This document shows positions 1 to 8,317 of a DNA stretch of 64,000 nucleotides, piece after piece. Origin of the DNA: JAKAXS01 sp965279065 (GTDB lineage: Bacteria; Pseudomonadota; Alphaproteobacteria; Rhizobiales; Hyphomicrobiaceae); assembly GCA_965279065.1 (NCBI GenBank), contig OZ257134.1:2976001-3040000 (forward strand). Reading direction: 5' to 3'. The notes under the pieces are model-generated. The model saw nothing but the letters and a program-made list of their open reading frames with translations, was not told the DNA's origin and searched no databases. Positions within the stretch are counted from its first letter, which is position 1, and every line of letters begins with the position of its first letter. The position numbers and the translations under genes are program-made.

Positions 1-1
1 C

Positions 2-313
2 CGCGTCGTGCTCGGATATGAGATCCAGGTACGGTGCGCCGCCACGATAGCCACGGCGCTGGACTGCGTGATCGAGCGACAGCCCGATTTGATCTTTCTC
101 GACGACGTCCTGAAGCCCAGCGATAGCGCCACGGAAACGATCCCATACCTGCGACATGCCAAGTACGTGGGTCCGATCGTTGTTATCAGCGGCGAGGTCA
201 CGCGCGCGCGTCGCGTGCAGCTGCGCGCCTGTGGCGCGACCGAGGTCATCCACAAGGACGATGTCGATAGCGTCAGACTGACTGAGGCGATCGTTCACGT
301 CTTCAGCGGTTAG
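2..313 (+). CDS. Response regulator receiver-domain protein, 5' end outside window
   Basis: The reading frame is already open at the window edge, so the true start lies upstream. The visible 103 residues form a CheY-like receiver fold. The strand-3 motif LIFLDDVL holds the likely phospho-acceptor Asp. VVISGEV matches strand 4 with its switch Ser, and the late Lys in VIHKDD matches the conserved receiver Lys. No output domain follows before the stop, so this is either a single-domain regulator or the C-terminal receiver of a larger protein. The gap to the DUF1345 gene is 54 bases, so co-transcription is possible. The cognate kinase is not visible. The family call is firm and the role is unknown. 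Confidence 0.75.
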   Translation, partial: RVVLGYEIQVRCAATIATALDCVIERQPDLIFLDDVLKPSDSATETIPYLRHAKYVGPIVVISGEVTRARRVQLRACGATEVIHKDDVDSVRLTEAIVHVFSG

Positions 314-367
314 CATCAAGGCCGGCGCACGCGCTCCAGCACTGCTCACCCACAGGAAGCTTCGGCA

Positions 368-1063
368 ATGGCGGCCCGTCACTCCACGTCGAGTTGGTAT
401 CACCCGGTGTCGGTTGCGCGGGTGTTCATCGCCCGGCCCAAGATCCTGGTAGCGATCGCAATCGGCATCCTTACGGCTCTGGTTCTGCCGGCCGCGATAC
501 CCGGACCGGCCCGAACCACCCTGGCCTGGGACGCTGGAGCACTGGCCTACCTCGTCGCCGCATTCTGGATCATGACCGGCGGGCGCGCCGCGCAAATCCG
601 CCAGCGCGCTGCCGACCACGATGAAAACGCCGTCGTCATCCCGGTCATCGTCGCCGCCGCGATTGCGGCAAGCTTTCTAGCCGTCGCCGGCGTCTTGTCG
701 GAGGCCAAGGATGCCGCCGCCGAATCCAAAACGCTGTACCTGATGCTAGCGGGTGGCACAATCGTGTTGTCGTGGTTCGTGATGCAGACCGTTTTCACGA
801 TCCATTACGCCCACGAATTCTACGCCCCCCGCCAAAGTGACGAGAAAGCCGAAACCTGTCTCGAGTTCGCCGGGGAGGAAAAGCCGGACTATTGGGATTT
901 CTTCTATTTCTCCTCCACGGTGGGCGCGACGTCCCAAACGTCGGATACCGAAGTCAGCAGCTCGAAAATGCGCCGACTGGTCACAGTTCATTCCATAATC
1001 TCTTTCTTTTTCAATACCATCGTCCTCGCCCTCACGATTAATCTTGCCGCCAGCCTGATCTGA
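368..1063 (+). CDS. DUF1345 family membrane protein
   Basis: 231 residues with four or five hydrophobic segments, at roughly residues 28-48, 55-70, 90-112, 122-142 and 208-230. The C-terminal part reads DFFYFSSTVGATSQTSD and then MRRLVTVHSIISFFFNT. This is the hallmark of DUF1345 (about 200-230 residues), an inner-membrane family of unknown function. A charged soluble loop (about residues 148-172) lies before the signature. The start at 368 is preceded by a purine-rich stretch (CAGGAAGC). The protein could be channel-like, since the motif resembles the pore-helix region of two-pore-type channels, but that is inference. Confidence 0.88.
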   Translation: MAARHSTSSWYHPVSVARVFIARPKILVAIAIGILTALVLPAAIPGPARTTLAWDAGALAYLVAAFWIMTGGRAAQIRQRAADHDENAVVIPVIVAAAIAASFLAVAGVLSEAKDAAAESKTLYLMLAGGTIVLSWFVMQTVFTIHYAHEFYAPRQSDEKAETCLEFAGEEKPDYWDFFYFSSTVGATSQTSDTEVSSSKMRRLVTVHSIISFFFNTIVLALTINLAASLI

Positions 1064-1191
1064 AATTCACCTCGTTTTCCACAGGCCGCCTCCCTGGGTT
1101 GGCAGGGGGTCACCTTCCTGCCTATATTCGCGGGCAACGGTATTGCTGCTTTGCAGCATTTTATTGGATCTCATATTTGAAGGGGGTGGTC

Positions 1192-1440
1192 ATGATGGCC
1201 TTGCGCGCTGTCATCGTTGGAACCGTGCTGTCGGCAAGCCCAGTGGCGTTTGCCGAAGAGTTTCAACTTCCCGCGGAAGTCACGCCCGCCATGCGGGCCG
1301 CTTGCGAAACCGATGTGCGCCGTTTGTGCATCGGGCAAAACCCGACCGTCGCCAAGGTCAAGGCTTGCGTCTATTCGAAGTTTTTCCGCCTCGGCCGCAA
1401 ATGCCAAGTAGAGCTTGCCGCAGCCGGCCTCAGCCGCTGA
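1192..1440 (+). CDS. Small secreted Cys-rich protein with one GLG1/FGFR-type cysteine repeat
   Basis: 82 residues starting at tandem ATGs (1192/1195) behind a strong AAGGGGGTGG ribosome site. An upstream in-frame start at 1099 has no such site and would hide the signal peptide. Residues 1-20 form a signal peptide ending PVAFAEE. The mature part has four cysteines in the order C-x3-D-x3-LC, then VKACV, then RKCQ. This is the spacing of the cysteine-rich repeat known from Golgi protein GLG1 (PF00839), which also occurs in short alphaproteobacterial periplasmic proteins. A paralogue sits at 29045-29326. An intrinsic terminator follows. The molecular role is unknown; two disulfides are likely. 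Confidence 0.75.
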   Translation: MMALRAVIVGTVLSASPVAFAEEFQLPAEVTPAMRAACETDVRRLCIGQNPTVAKVKACVYSKFFRLGRKCQVELAAAGLSR

Positions 1441-1462
1441 CGTCGCCAGAAGCTCGGTCAAG

Positions 1463-1494
1463 AAAAGCCGCGCGTCCCTCGGACGGCGGCTTTC
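1463..1494. terminator. Bidirectional intrinsic terminator between convergent genes
   Basis: An 8-bp stem AAAGCCGC / GCGGCTTT, extended inside by GTCC/GGAC, has A-rich and T-rich flanks. It lies between the stop of the Cys-rich protein gene and the stop of the aminotransferase gene and can serve both strands. Confidence 0.75.
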
Positions 1495-1531
1495 TGATTT
1501 TCAGCGACTCGATAACGAAACGAACGCCCGC

Positions 1532-2734
1532 TTAGGCGGCCTTGGCTGTCTCCGCCCTGCCGATCGACGCGACATAGTCCATCGCCGCGGCAACGCCGCC
1601 CTTGCGATGCGGCACACCAGCCAGCCCCAGCGCCATCTCCACACCCGTCAGGGCGCCAAGCAGCGTCAGCTCGTTCGTGTAGCCCAGATGCCCGATGCGG
1701 AAGGCCTTGCCCGCGAGTTTGTTCAAACCCGAACCCAGCGCCATGTTGAAGCGCTCCAGCACCAGCGCGCGGAAGGCATCCGAGTTGTGCCCTTCCGGCA
1801 TGGTCACCGTCGTCACCGCCGGCGAGTAGTACTTCGGGTCGCGGCACCAGATCTCCAGGCCCCACCCCTGTACAGCGCGCCGCGTCGTTTCCGCCAGCCG
1901 ATCGTGCCGCGTGAAGACGTTGTCTAGCCCCTCTTCGGTCAGCATATCGATGGCCTCGTCCAGGCCGTACAGCAGCCCGGTGGCCGGCGTGTAGGGGAAG
2001 AAACCGTTGGCATTGTTGCTCAGCATGTCGTCCCACGCGAAGTAGGAACGCGCCAGCTTGGCCGTCTTCGACGCTTCGATCGCCTTCGGGCTGATCGCCA
2101 GCAGCGACAGCCCCGGCGGCAGCATCAAGCCTTTCTGCGAGCCGGCGATGGTGCAGTCGATACGCCATTCGTCATGCCGCAGGTCCATCACGCCGAGCGA
2201 TGAAATGGTATCGACCATCAGCAGCGCCGGGTGCTTCACCGCATCCATCGCCTGACGGATCTCTTCAATCCACGACCGGCAGCCCGTCGACGTCTCGTTC
2301 TGAACGACGCAGACCGCCTTGATCGCGTGCGCAGTGTCCTGGCGCAGCCGCGCCTCGATGACGCTCGCCTCCGCGCCCACACGCCAGTCGGTCGCCAGGA
2401 ATTCGGTCTTGAGACCTAGGCGGTCGGCCATCTGCTTCCACAGCAGTCCGAACTGACCCGTCTCGACCATCAAAACCTGGTCGCCCGGCGACAACGTATT
2501 CACCAGCGCCGATTCCCACGCGCCCGTCCCCGACGAGGGAAACAGCAGAACCGGGTGCTCCGTCTTGAAGATCGTTTTGACGTTGGTGAGCACGCGCTTG
2601 GCCAGCTTCTGGAACGCGGGCCCGCGATGATCCAGGATCTGTTCGGACATCGCGTTCATGATGCGATCCGGCACCGGCGTCGGGCCCGGGATCTGCAGGA
2701 AGTGACGGCCAGCACGTGTTGTCGAGTTCGGCAT
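1532..2734 (-). CDS. sgaA: Serine-glyoxylate aminotransferase (SgaA/AGXT type)
   Basis: 400 residues, a class V PLP aminotransferase that transfers the amino group of serine to glyoxylate, giving hydroxypyruvate and glycine. In methylotrophs this is a serine-cycle step; elsewhere the enzyme serves photorespiration-like glyoxylate use. The N-terminus reads HFLQIPGPTPVP. The cofactor loop SSGTGAWES is at 67-75, and the Schiff-base Lys is K201 in AGSQKGLMLPPG. The start at 2734 follows a GGGGA ribosome site; the longer frame to 2887 adds 51 unlike residues. It diverges from the amidase gene across 246 bases that probably hold both promoters. No other serine-cycle gene (hprA, mtdA, glyA) is in the window. 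Confidence 0.9.
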   Translation of the reverse strand: MPNSTTRAGRHFLQIPGPTPVPDRIMNAMSEQILDHRGPAFQKLAKRVLTNVKTIFKTEHPVLLFPSSGTGAWESALVNTLSPGDQVLMVETGQFGLLWKQMADRLGLKTEFLATDWRVGAEASVIEARLRQDTAHAIKAVCVVQNETSTGCRSWIEEIRQAMDAVKHPALLMVDTISSLGVMDLRHDEWRIDCTIAGSQKGLMLPPGLSLLAISPKAIEASKTAKLARSYFAWDDMLSNNANGFFPYTPATGLLYGLDEAIDMLTEEGLDNVFTRHDRLAETTRRAVQGWGLEIWCRDPKYYSPAVTTVTMPEGHNSDAFRALVLERFNMALGSGLNKLAGKAFRIGHLGYTNELTLLGALTGVEMALGLAGVPHRKGGVAAAMDYVASIGRAETAKAA

Positions 2735-2980
2735 AACAATCCCCGTTGAGGCACTGGCGGTACGTCCACGCTTGCCCGGAACGAAATCGACGTTCCGGAT
2801 AGGCAAACGGTGGCTCAAGGTTTGAAATGCCCGCCAAAGAGGCAGGCAGCTATGATTTGAAAGCCCTGCCCCGTCAAGCCCGATCAAAGGTTGAAAAGCG
2901 CTTCAAACTCTTGAAATTGCACTGACGCCTCACAGCAGCGGCGAAGCACCACGGCGGCAGCAGCCAAGGAAAACACGACG

Positions 2981-4285
2981 ATGGGCGACGGCAACGACCC
3001 GGCAAAGCTGAGCGCGACCGCGCTGGCCGCCGCCATCCGCGATGGCAGGCTCACGTCGCGCGACGCGATAAGCGCTTGTTTGGCTCGCATTTCTGAGCGC
3101 AATGCTGCGGTCGCGGCCTGGGCGCATCTCGATCCCGGCTACGCCCTGGCGCAGGCCGATGCCGCCGACACAGCCGTTGCCACGGGTAAGCCGCTGGGCG
3201 CCCTGCATGGCGTACCCGTCGGCGTTAAGGACGTCATCGATACGACCGATTTCCTTACCGAGAACGGCACGCCCGCCTTCGCCGGCCGCCGGCCCCAAGC
3301 CGACGCAGCCGTCGTGACCGCGCTGCGAGCAGCCGGCGCTATCATCTTGGGCAAGACTGTCACGACGGAATTGGCCTTCTTCGGCCCAGGCAAGACGCAC
3401 AATCCGCACGATCCCGAACGCACGCCGGGTGGATCATCGTCCGGATCCGCCGCGGCCGTCGCCGACGGCCAGGTGCCGCTGGCGCTCGGCACGCAGACCG
3501 CGGGCTCGATCCTGCGCCCAGCCTCCTATTGCGGCTGCATTGGCTTCAAACCGACCTTCGGCATCGTCTCGCGTGACGGTGTCCTGACCCAGTCGCCGCC
3601 GCTCGATACGATCGGCGGTTACGCACGATCCATCGCCGATCTTGCCCTATTGCTTGACGTCTTGTCAGGCGACACGCGACGGCCCGCAACTGTCGCGGTT
3701 TCGAACGCGGCTCAACGGCAGACTCCCTTGAAACTCGCGTTCGCGCGCACAGCCTCCTGGCCACAGGGCGAAGCAGCCATGCACGAGGCCGTCGCACTCT
3801 ATGCCGCCGATGTCGGGGCCGTCGAAATCGAGCTGCCCGAAACCTTCGCCCACGGCATCAAGGACCAGCAGGCCGTCCAGTTTCACGACATCGCCCGCAA
3901 CTACGGCCCCATCCTTGACGCCAACCCTGGCGTCATGAGCACGAAGTTGGCCGAAGTGATTGCTCTCGGCCGCGCCGTCTCCGACGCGCAATACGAGAAC
4001 GCCTGCGCCAACCGCGAGCCCCTGTACGAAGAATTTTGCAACCTGACCCTGGATTTCGACGCTGTACTGACGCCCGCGGCCGCCGGCATCGCCCCGCTGG
4101 GTCTTGGCGCCACGGGCAGTCCCGCATTCAACGCGCTGTGGACCTACCTCGGCGTACCGGCCATCAGCCTGCCGCTGCTCGAGATCGGCAACATGCCGCT
4201 CGGCGTTCAAGTGGTTGCGCAACGCGACAATGACGGACCGTTACTCGCCGTCGCTGATGCGCTGCTCTCCCGCCACTGCACCTGA
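2981..4285 (+). CDS. Amidase signature family hydrolase
   Basis: 434 residues, a complete amidase-signature enzyme. The catalytic triad is readable: Lys83 in VGVKDVID, the cis-Ser in the GGSSSGSAAAVA loop (about 151-161), and nucleophile Ser176 in TQTAGSILRPA. The family hydrolyses amide bonds of small molecules or aminoacyl-tRNA. This one is not GatA: the signature surroundings differ and no gatB or gatC is adjacent. The substrate cannot be read from sequence. The ATG at 2981 follows a purine-rich stretch. It diverges from sgaA and ends at a clear terminator shared with the convergent gcrA. Confidence 0.88.
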   Translation: MGDGNDPAKLSATALAAAIRDGRLTSRDAISACLARISERNAAVAAWAHLDPGYALAQADAADTAVATGKPLGALHGVPVGVKDVIDTTDFLTENGTPAFAGRRPQADAAVVTALRAAGAIILGKTVTTELAFFGPGKTHNPHDPERTPGGSSSGSAAAVADGQVPLALGTQTAGSILRPASYCGCIGFKPTFGIVSRDGVLTQSPPLDTIGGYARSIADLALLLDVLSGDTRRPATVAVSNAAQRQTPLKLAFARTASWPQGEAAMHEAVALYAADVGAVEIELPETFAHGIKDQQAVQFHDIARNYGPILDANPGVMSTKLAEVIALGRAVSDAQYENACANREPLYEEFCNLTLDFDAVLTPAAAGIAPLGLGATGSPAFNALWTYLGVPAISLPLLEIGNMPLGVQVVAQRDNDGPLLAVADALLSRHCT

Positions 4286-4292
4286 CAACAGG

Positions 4293-4326
4293 AAAGCCGG
4301 AGACCACCCCCGTGGCCTCCGGCTTT
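4293..4326. terminator. Bidirectional intrinsic terminator, amidase/gcrA
   Basis: A 10-bp stem AAAGCCGGAG / CTCCGGCTTT with a 14-base loop lies between two convergent stop codons. The T-run on the plus strand is short (TTTT). Confidence 0.75.
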
Positions 4327-4385
4327 TCCCCCTCGGCCGTAGCGCTCGCGCGCCGGCCGCTTCCCCCGAAGTTCGTCGCAGCGCT

Positions 4386-4970
4386 TTAGGCGCCGGCCGT
4401 TTCCTTGGCGGCAACCTTGGCGGCCTCGATCGCCTGCACGCGTTCGGTGATCTCGCGATCGCGGCGGCGCGCCTGCGGCGGCTGGAACGCGCGACGCGCG
4501 TGGAATTCGCAGTAGGGCAAGCCGGGAACCTTGTTCTTGCCGCAGAAATGGAACTCGGCGAGTTGCGGGTCGCCGATCGGCCAGCGGCACGAGCATTCGC
4601 TCAGCGTCTGGATCGTCTTGCGCTCGGCCATTGGGATGTCGAGTTCTTCGACAGCCGGAATGAATGGCTCGGCTTCCGGATGATACAGTGCGCGCACCGT
4701 CGGATTGCCCGACTGGGGGAAGCGCGATTTTCCATTGGGAACGGGACGCTTCTGCAGGGCGTTGGCAGCACCGGGCGCTACGGGGCGGTTGCGCGGCCGC
4801 ATGATCTTCATCCGCGACGTGGTCGCGCGTCCCGAGAGCCCGAGGCGATGCACCTTGCCAATGACGGCATTGCGGGTGACGCCACCCAAACGGCCCGCGA
4901 TCTGGCTCGCGCTTAGGCCCTCGGCCCAGAGCTTCTTCAAGAGCTCGACACGTTCTTCATTCCAGGCCAT
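4386..4970 (-). CDS. gcrA: GcrA cell cycle regulator
   Basis: 194 residues. The N-terminus MAWNEERVELLKKLWAEG and the following SASQIAGRLGG-VTRNAVIGKVHRLG form the GcrA helix-turn-helix (1-45). In Caulobacter and relatives this domain contacts CcrM-methylated GANTC promoters and sigma70. A basic Pro-rich linker follows. The C-terminal domain (about 120-165) carries CSCRWPIGDP, C143, C154 and H157, the conserved sigma-interaction part. ATG 4970 is chosen over ATG 4976 because GAGGAG stands nine bases from the former and only three from the latter. The gcrA-argD-argF order is also found in other rhizobia. A GAATC (GANTC) site lies upstream at about 5174. Confidence 0.95.
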   Translation of the reverse strand: MAWNEERVELLKKLWAEGLSASQIAGRLGGVTRNAVIGKVHRLGLSGRATTSRMKIMRPRNRPVAPGAANALQKRPVPNGKSRFPQSGNPTVRALYHPEAEPFIPAVEELDIPMAERKTIQTLSECSCRWPIGDPQLAEFHFCGKNKVPGLPYCEFHARRAFQPPQARRRDREITERVQAIEAAKVAAKETAGA

Positions 4971-5308
4971 GGCCATGCGCTCCTCAAAATCGATCACAAC
5001 CGGAGCGGCGCACATGAAGCGCACGCTCGACGAACTAGCGAGGAGCCTGTTGACCGCACGACGCAGACACGCCGGCGCGAACAGGTTACGACCCGCTTTA
5101 CGAACGCTGAACTTGGGGGACGCTGAACAGAAAATGCCGGAACACGCGGCACTGACCTTGACAGCCAAACGGTGAATCGCCGTCCTTGGCTTCAACTCCG
5201 GCCAGGATTAACGCGTCGCCTTAACCCGCGACATCTCGTGGCCGAGCAAGGGAACACTACTACATCGAGAATTCGGTCTACAAGCCTGCACGAACCTTGC
5301 GCGGGGTG

Positions 5309-5505
5309 TTGACAGGTACACGTGGCTCTGTCGCAACATGTTCGATTCGTGTGGGCGGCATCGCAAGACGGCTTGTCTGTGTCTGAAAAATCTCACTTCC
5401 GCATCGGCTGGACCCGGGTCCGAAACGCCGAATTCATTGACACGGCGCGGCCGCAGCGCGTAAGTGACGGGAAACGACAGGCCGCCTGGCAGGGCGGCTT
5501 TTTTG
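5309..5505 (+). ncRNA. Candidate structured leader or small RNA upstream of argD
   Basis: The 568 bases between gcrA and argD contain no convincing protein gene. A TTGACA box at 5309 and another at 5437 could be -35 elements, though their -10 boxes are weak. From 5392 the sequence folds. TCACTT-CGC (5392-5402) pairs with GCG-AAGTGA (5457-5467), enclosing the hairpin TCGGC/GCCGA (5404-5431, with inner GGAC/GTCC) and a GC-rich hairpin around 5446-5457. A strong terminator follows at 5481-5504, 34 bases before the argD start. This layout fits an attenuated 5' leader of argDF, or a free-standing sRNA. I do not recognise the family. Only the pairing is seen; expression is inferred. Confidence 0.4.
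5481..5504 (+). terminator. Intrinsic terminator in front of argD
   Basis: A perfect GCCGCC/GGCGGC stem is followed at once by six T (5499-5504). It points towards argD, whose start is at 5539. It therefore ends a transcript beginning upstream, either a leader attenuator or an sRNA. Confidence 0.75.
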
Positions 5506-5538
5506 CTTTGGAGGTTCCGGCACGGCCGGGAATGTTGC

Positions 5539-6780
5539 ATGTCCGCCGCAAAAGCCAGCCAGAAGAAGGCCGCTGACCCTCAGCCCACGCACACGGCAGC
5601 GGTCATGGGCACATACGGACGCCAGAACCTCGTTTTCGAACGCGGCGAAGGCTCCTGGCTCATCACGACCAGCGGCACGCGCTACCTCGATTTCGGCTCC
5701 GGTGTCGCCGTTAATGCCCTAGGCCACGCCCATCCCAGGCTGGTCGCTGCCCTGACGGAGCAGGCCGGCAAACTCTGGCACACGTCAAATCTCTATCGCG
5801 TGGCGGGCCAGGAACAGCTAGCCGCGCGCCTGGGCGCCGCGACCTTCGCCGAACGTGTCTTCTTCTGCAATTCTGGCGCCGAAGCCTGCGAGGGCGCCAT
5901 CAAGGTGGCTCGCCGTGCGCACTTCGTGGCCGGTCGCACCGAACGCGTGCGCATCATCACCTTCGCCGGCGCGTTCCACGGCCGTACGCTCACTGCCCTG
6001 GCCGCCGCCGGCAACGAGAAATATCTCGAAGGCTTCGGCCCGCCTGCCGAAGGCTTCGACCAGGTCTCATTCTTGGATACCGACGCCGTCGAGGCCGCGA
6101 TCGGCCCGGAGACGGCCGCTATCATGGTCGAACCCATCCAGGGCGAAGGCGGCGTGCACGTCGCCACGCCGGAGTTCCTGCGCGCCTTGCGCACGCTCTG
6201 CGACCGCTACGGCATCTACCTCATCCTCGACGAGGTCCAGTGCGGCATGGGCCGTACCGGCAAGCTTTTCGCTCACGAATGGGCCGGCATCACACCCGAC
6301 ATCATGGCCATCGCCAAGGGTATCGGCGGCGGCTTCCCCGTCGGCGCCATCCTGGCCACCGCCGCCGTGTCGGAAGGCATGACTCCCGGCACGCACGGAT
6401 CCACTTTCGGTGGCAATCCTCTGGCGATGGCCGTTGCCGGCACCGTCCTCGACATCGTTCTCGAACCCGGTTTCCTGGAAGACGTGCAGCAGAAGACCCT
6501 ACGCTTAAAGCAGAGCTTGGCCGAACTTCAGGATTTGCATCCCGATGTCGTCGAAGAGGTTCGCGGCCAAGGTCTGTTGGCAGGCGTCAAGATCAAGCAG
6601 CCCATCGCGGTCGCCGACGTCGTCAAGGCTGCGATCGGCGAGAAACTCCTCCTCGTCGGCGCGGCCGACAACACTGTCCGCATCCTCCCGCCGCTCAACG
6701 TCAGCGACGAGGAGATCGGCGAAGCCGTCGCCCGCCTGTCGCGCGCCTTTGCAACGCTGACTGCCACCGGCGGCACCTAA
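5539..6780 (+). CDS. argD: Acetylornithine aminotransferase
   Basis: 413 residues, a class III PLP aminotransferase. It converts N-acetylglutamate semialdehyde to N-acetylornithine in arginine synthesis and often also acts as succinyldiaminopimelate aminotransferase. Visible motifs are NSGAEACEGAIK (111-122, phosphate binding), DEVQCGMGRTG (231-241) and K260 in AIAKGIGGGFPVGA. The start is at 5539 behind GGGAA; a typical alphaproteobacterial ArgD begins near the MGTYGRQ at residue 23, so the N-terminus is about 20 residues longer or the true start is 5605. It lies 59 bases upstream of argF in one likely operon, preceded by the structured leader. Confidence 0.93.
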   Translation: MSAAKASQKKAADPQPTHTAAVMGTYGRQNLVFERGEGSWLITTSGTRYLDFGSGVAVNALGHAHPRLVAALTEQAGKLWHTSNLYRVAGQEQLAARLGAATFAERVFFCNSGAEACEGAIKVARRAHFVAGRTERVRIITFAGAFHGRTLTALAAAGNEKYLEGFGPPAEGFDQVSFLDTDAVEAAIGPETAAIMVEPIQGEGGVHVATPEFLRALRTLCDRYGIYLILDEVQCGMGRTGKLFAHEWAGITPDIMAIAKGIGGGFPVGAILATAAVSEGMTPGTHGSTFGGNPLAMAVAGTVLDIVLEPGFLEDVQQKTLRLKQSLAELQDLHPDVVEEVRGQGLLAGVKIKQPIAVADVVKAAIGEKLLLVGAADNTVRILPPLNVSDEEIGEAVARLSRAFATLTATGGT

Positions 6781-6839
6781 CCATTCCAACTGTAAAACTG
6801 GCGCGAAAGCACCGCAGGTCCGCCAACAGGTCCACTGAC

Positions 6840-7778
6840 ATGTCCTCCAAGAAAACCGCTCCCCGTCATTTTCTGGATCTCGATCTCATCGACGCCGCCA
6901 CGCTGCGCCGCATCATCGATGCCGCCCACGAGATGAAACGCAACGGCAAGCGCGTGCCGGAAAACCTGCGTCCCAGATCGATCGCCGACGATGTGCTGGT
7001 AATGATCTTCGAGAAGCCGTCGACGCGCACGCGGATCTCGTTCGATGTCGCCATGCGCCAGCTCGGCGGCCAGAGCATCGTGCTCAACCACACCGACCTG
7101 CAGTTGGGACGCGGCGAGTCGGCCATCGATACCGCGCGCGTCATCTCACGCTACATCGACATCATCATGGTCCGCGCCAACTCGCACGACACGCTGCGCG
7201 AGCTTGCCAAGCACGCGACGGTCCCCGTTGTGAATGGCCTGACCGACCGCACGCACCCCTGTCAGGTGATGGCCGACATCATGACCTTCGAGGAGCACCT
7301 CGGCCCGATCAAGGGCCGCAAAGTCGCCTGGGTCGGAGACGGCAACAACGTCGCCGCCTCTTGGATGCACGCCGCCGTCCGCTTCGGCTTTTCGCTCAAC
7401 GTCGCTTGCCCGGAGGAACTTGCCCCGCACGCCGACGTCACGAACTGGGTGAAGCGCGAGAAGGGCAACGTCGCGATCATGCACGACCCGATCGCAGCCG
7501 TGAAAGACGCCGATTGCGTCGTAACCGACACGTGGGTCTCGATGGGCGACAAGGACGCCGACCGCCGCAAGGCCCTGCTGAAACCATTCAGCGTCGACGC
7601 GAACCTCATGGCCCACGCCACCAAGAAGGCCGTCTTCATGCACTGCCTGCCGGCCTACCGCGGCCACGAAGTCACCGAAGACGTGCTGGAGGGACCACAG
7701 TCCGTCGTCTTCGACGAAGCGGAAAACCGGCTCCACGCCCAGAAGGCCATCCTCGCCTGGTGCCTCGGCGCGTTCTGA
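6840..7778 (+). CDS. argF: Ornithine carbamoyltransferase
   Basis: 312 residues, full length. It makes citrulline from ornithine and carbamoyl phosphate. The carbamoyl-phosphate site STRT is at 61-64, HPCQ at 139-142, and the ornithine site HCLPAYRG at 268-275. The SMG loop is seen in TWVSMGDK. The reading frame is open back to 6240 inside argD, but that extension is only an argD shadow; family alignment and the spacing after argD place the start at 6840. It is probably cotranscribed with argD. Confidence 0.95.
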   Translation: MSSKKTAPRHFLDLDLIDAATLRRIIDAAHEMKRNGKRVPENLRPRSIADDVLVMIFEKPSTRTRISFDVAMRQLGGQSIVLNHTDLQLGRGESAIDTARVISRYIDIIMVRANSHDTLRELAKHATVPVVNGLTDRTHPCQVMADIMTFEEHLGPIKGRKVAWVGDGNNVAASWMHAAVRFGFSLNVACPEELAPHADVTNWVKREKGNVAIMHDPIAAVKDADCVVTDTWVSMGDKDADRRKALLKPFSVDANLMAHATKKAVFMHCLPAYRGHEVTEDVLEGPQSVVFDEAENRLHAQKAILAWCLGAF

Positions 7779-7791
7779 ACGCCGGGTCTCG

Positions 7792-8133
7792 TCAATGCAT
7801 GATCGAGTGCGAGAACGTGTTGACCACGATCACGCCAGCGACGATCAGCGACAGTCCGACGATCGCCGGCGTATCGAGCGATTGTTGAAAGACGAAATAT
7901 CCCACGAGCGCGATCAGCACGATGCCGACGCCGGACCAGATGGCGTAGGCGATGCCGACGGGAATCGCCTTCAGCGTGACCGACAGCAGAAACAGCGAGC
8001 CCGCATAGCAGCACGCCATCAGCAAGGTGGGCCAGGGCCGCGAGAACTGCTGCGAGGCCTGTAGGGCGGCCGTTCCGGTGACCTCAAGGCAGATCGCCAG
8101 CAGCAAAACGGCAAGTGCGGTAGCTTGGGTCAC
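7792..8133 (-). CDS. Small multidrug resistance (SMR) family transporter
   Basis: 113 residues with four transmembrane helices, the EmrE/SugE architecture. The membrane-embedded glutamate is E17 in AICLEVTGTAAL, and the YAIWSGVG motif (W66) is present. SMR proteins exchange protons for cationic drugs, guanidinium or polyamines; the sequence alone does not settle which. The GTG start at 8133 has AGGA five bases upstream; the longer frame to 8238 lacks a site and adds a non-family N-terminus. It converges on argF with a 13-base gap. Confidence 0.88.
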   Translation of the reverse strand: MTQATALAVLLLAICLEVTGTAALQASQQFSRPWPTLLMACCYAGSLFLLSVTLKAIPVGIAYAIWSGVGIVLIALVGYFVFQQSLDTPAIVGLSLIVAGVIVVNTFSHSIMH

Positions 8134-8236
8134 GGCGTTCCTCGCGCTTCGATGGTTTCGAGGGCACCGGAACACTTCGAAGTTGGAACCGCAAGCGCAG
8201 TCTTGCCGACGAGCTGTTGTGGTAAACGGATCAAGC

Positions 8237-8266
8237 AAAAAACCGGCGGACTTGTGCCCGCCGGTC
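8237..8266 (-). terminator. Intrinsic terminator for the minus-strand gene at 8318-8626
   Basis: On the minus strand an ACCGGCGGG / CCGCCGGT stem with a 7-base loop is followed by six T. It also insulates the SMR gene from upstream read-through. Confidence 0.8.
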
Positions 8267-8317
8267 GAGAGTGAGAGCTCAAAGTCTCAAATTTTGAGAG
8301 TCACACCTCTCAAAGTC

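Noticed and set aside
5208..5225. Two TTAAC units upstream of gcrA as a possible CtrA site
   Set aside because: The TTAA starts are 13 bases apart (5208, 5221), whereas the CtrA site needs 11 (TTAA-N7-TTAA).
6240..6839. In-frame 200-codon extension of argF back through argD
   Set aside because: It is the shifted-frame shadow of argD; the translation is Arg-rich and non-homologous, and ArgF family alignment begins at 6840.
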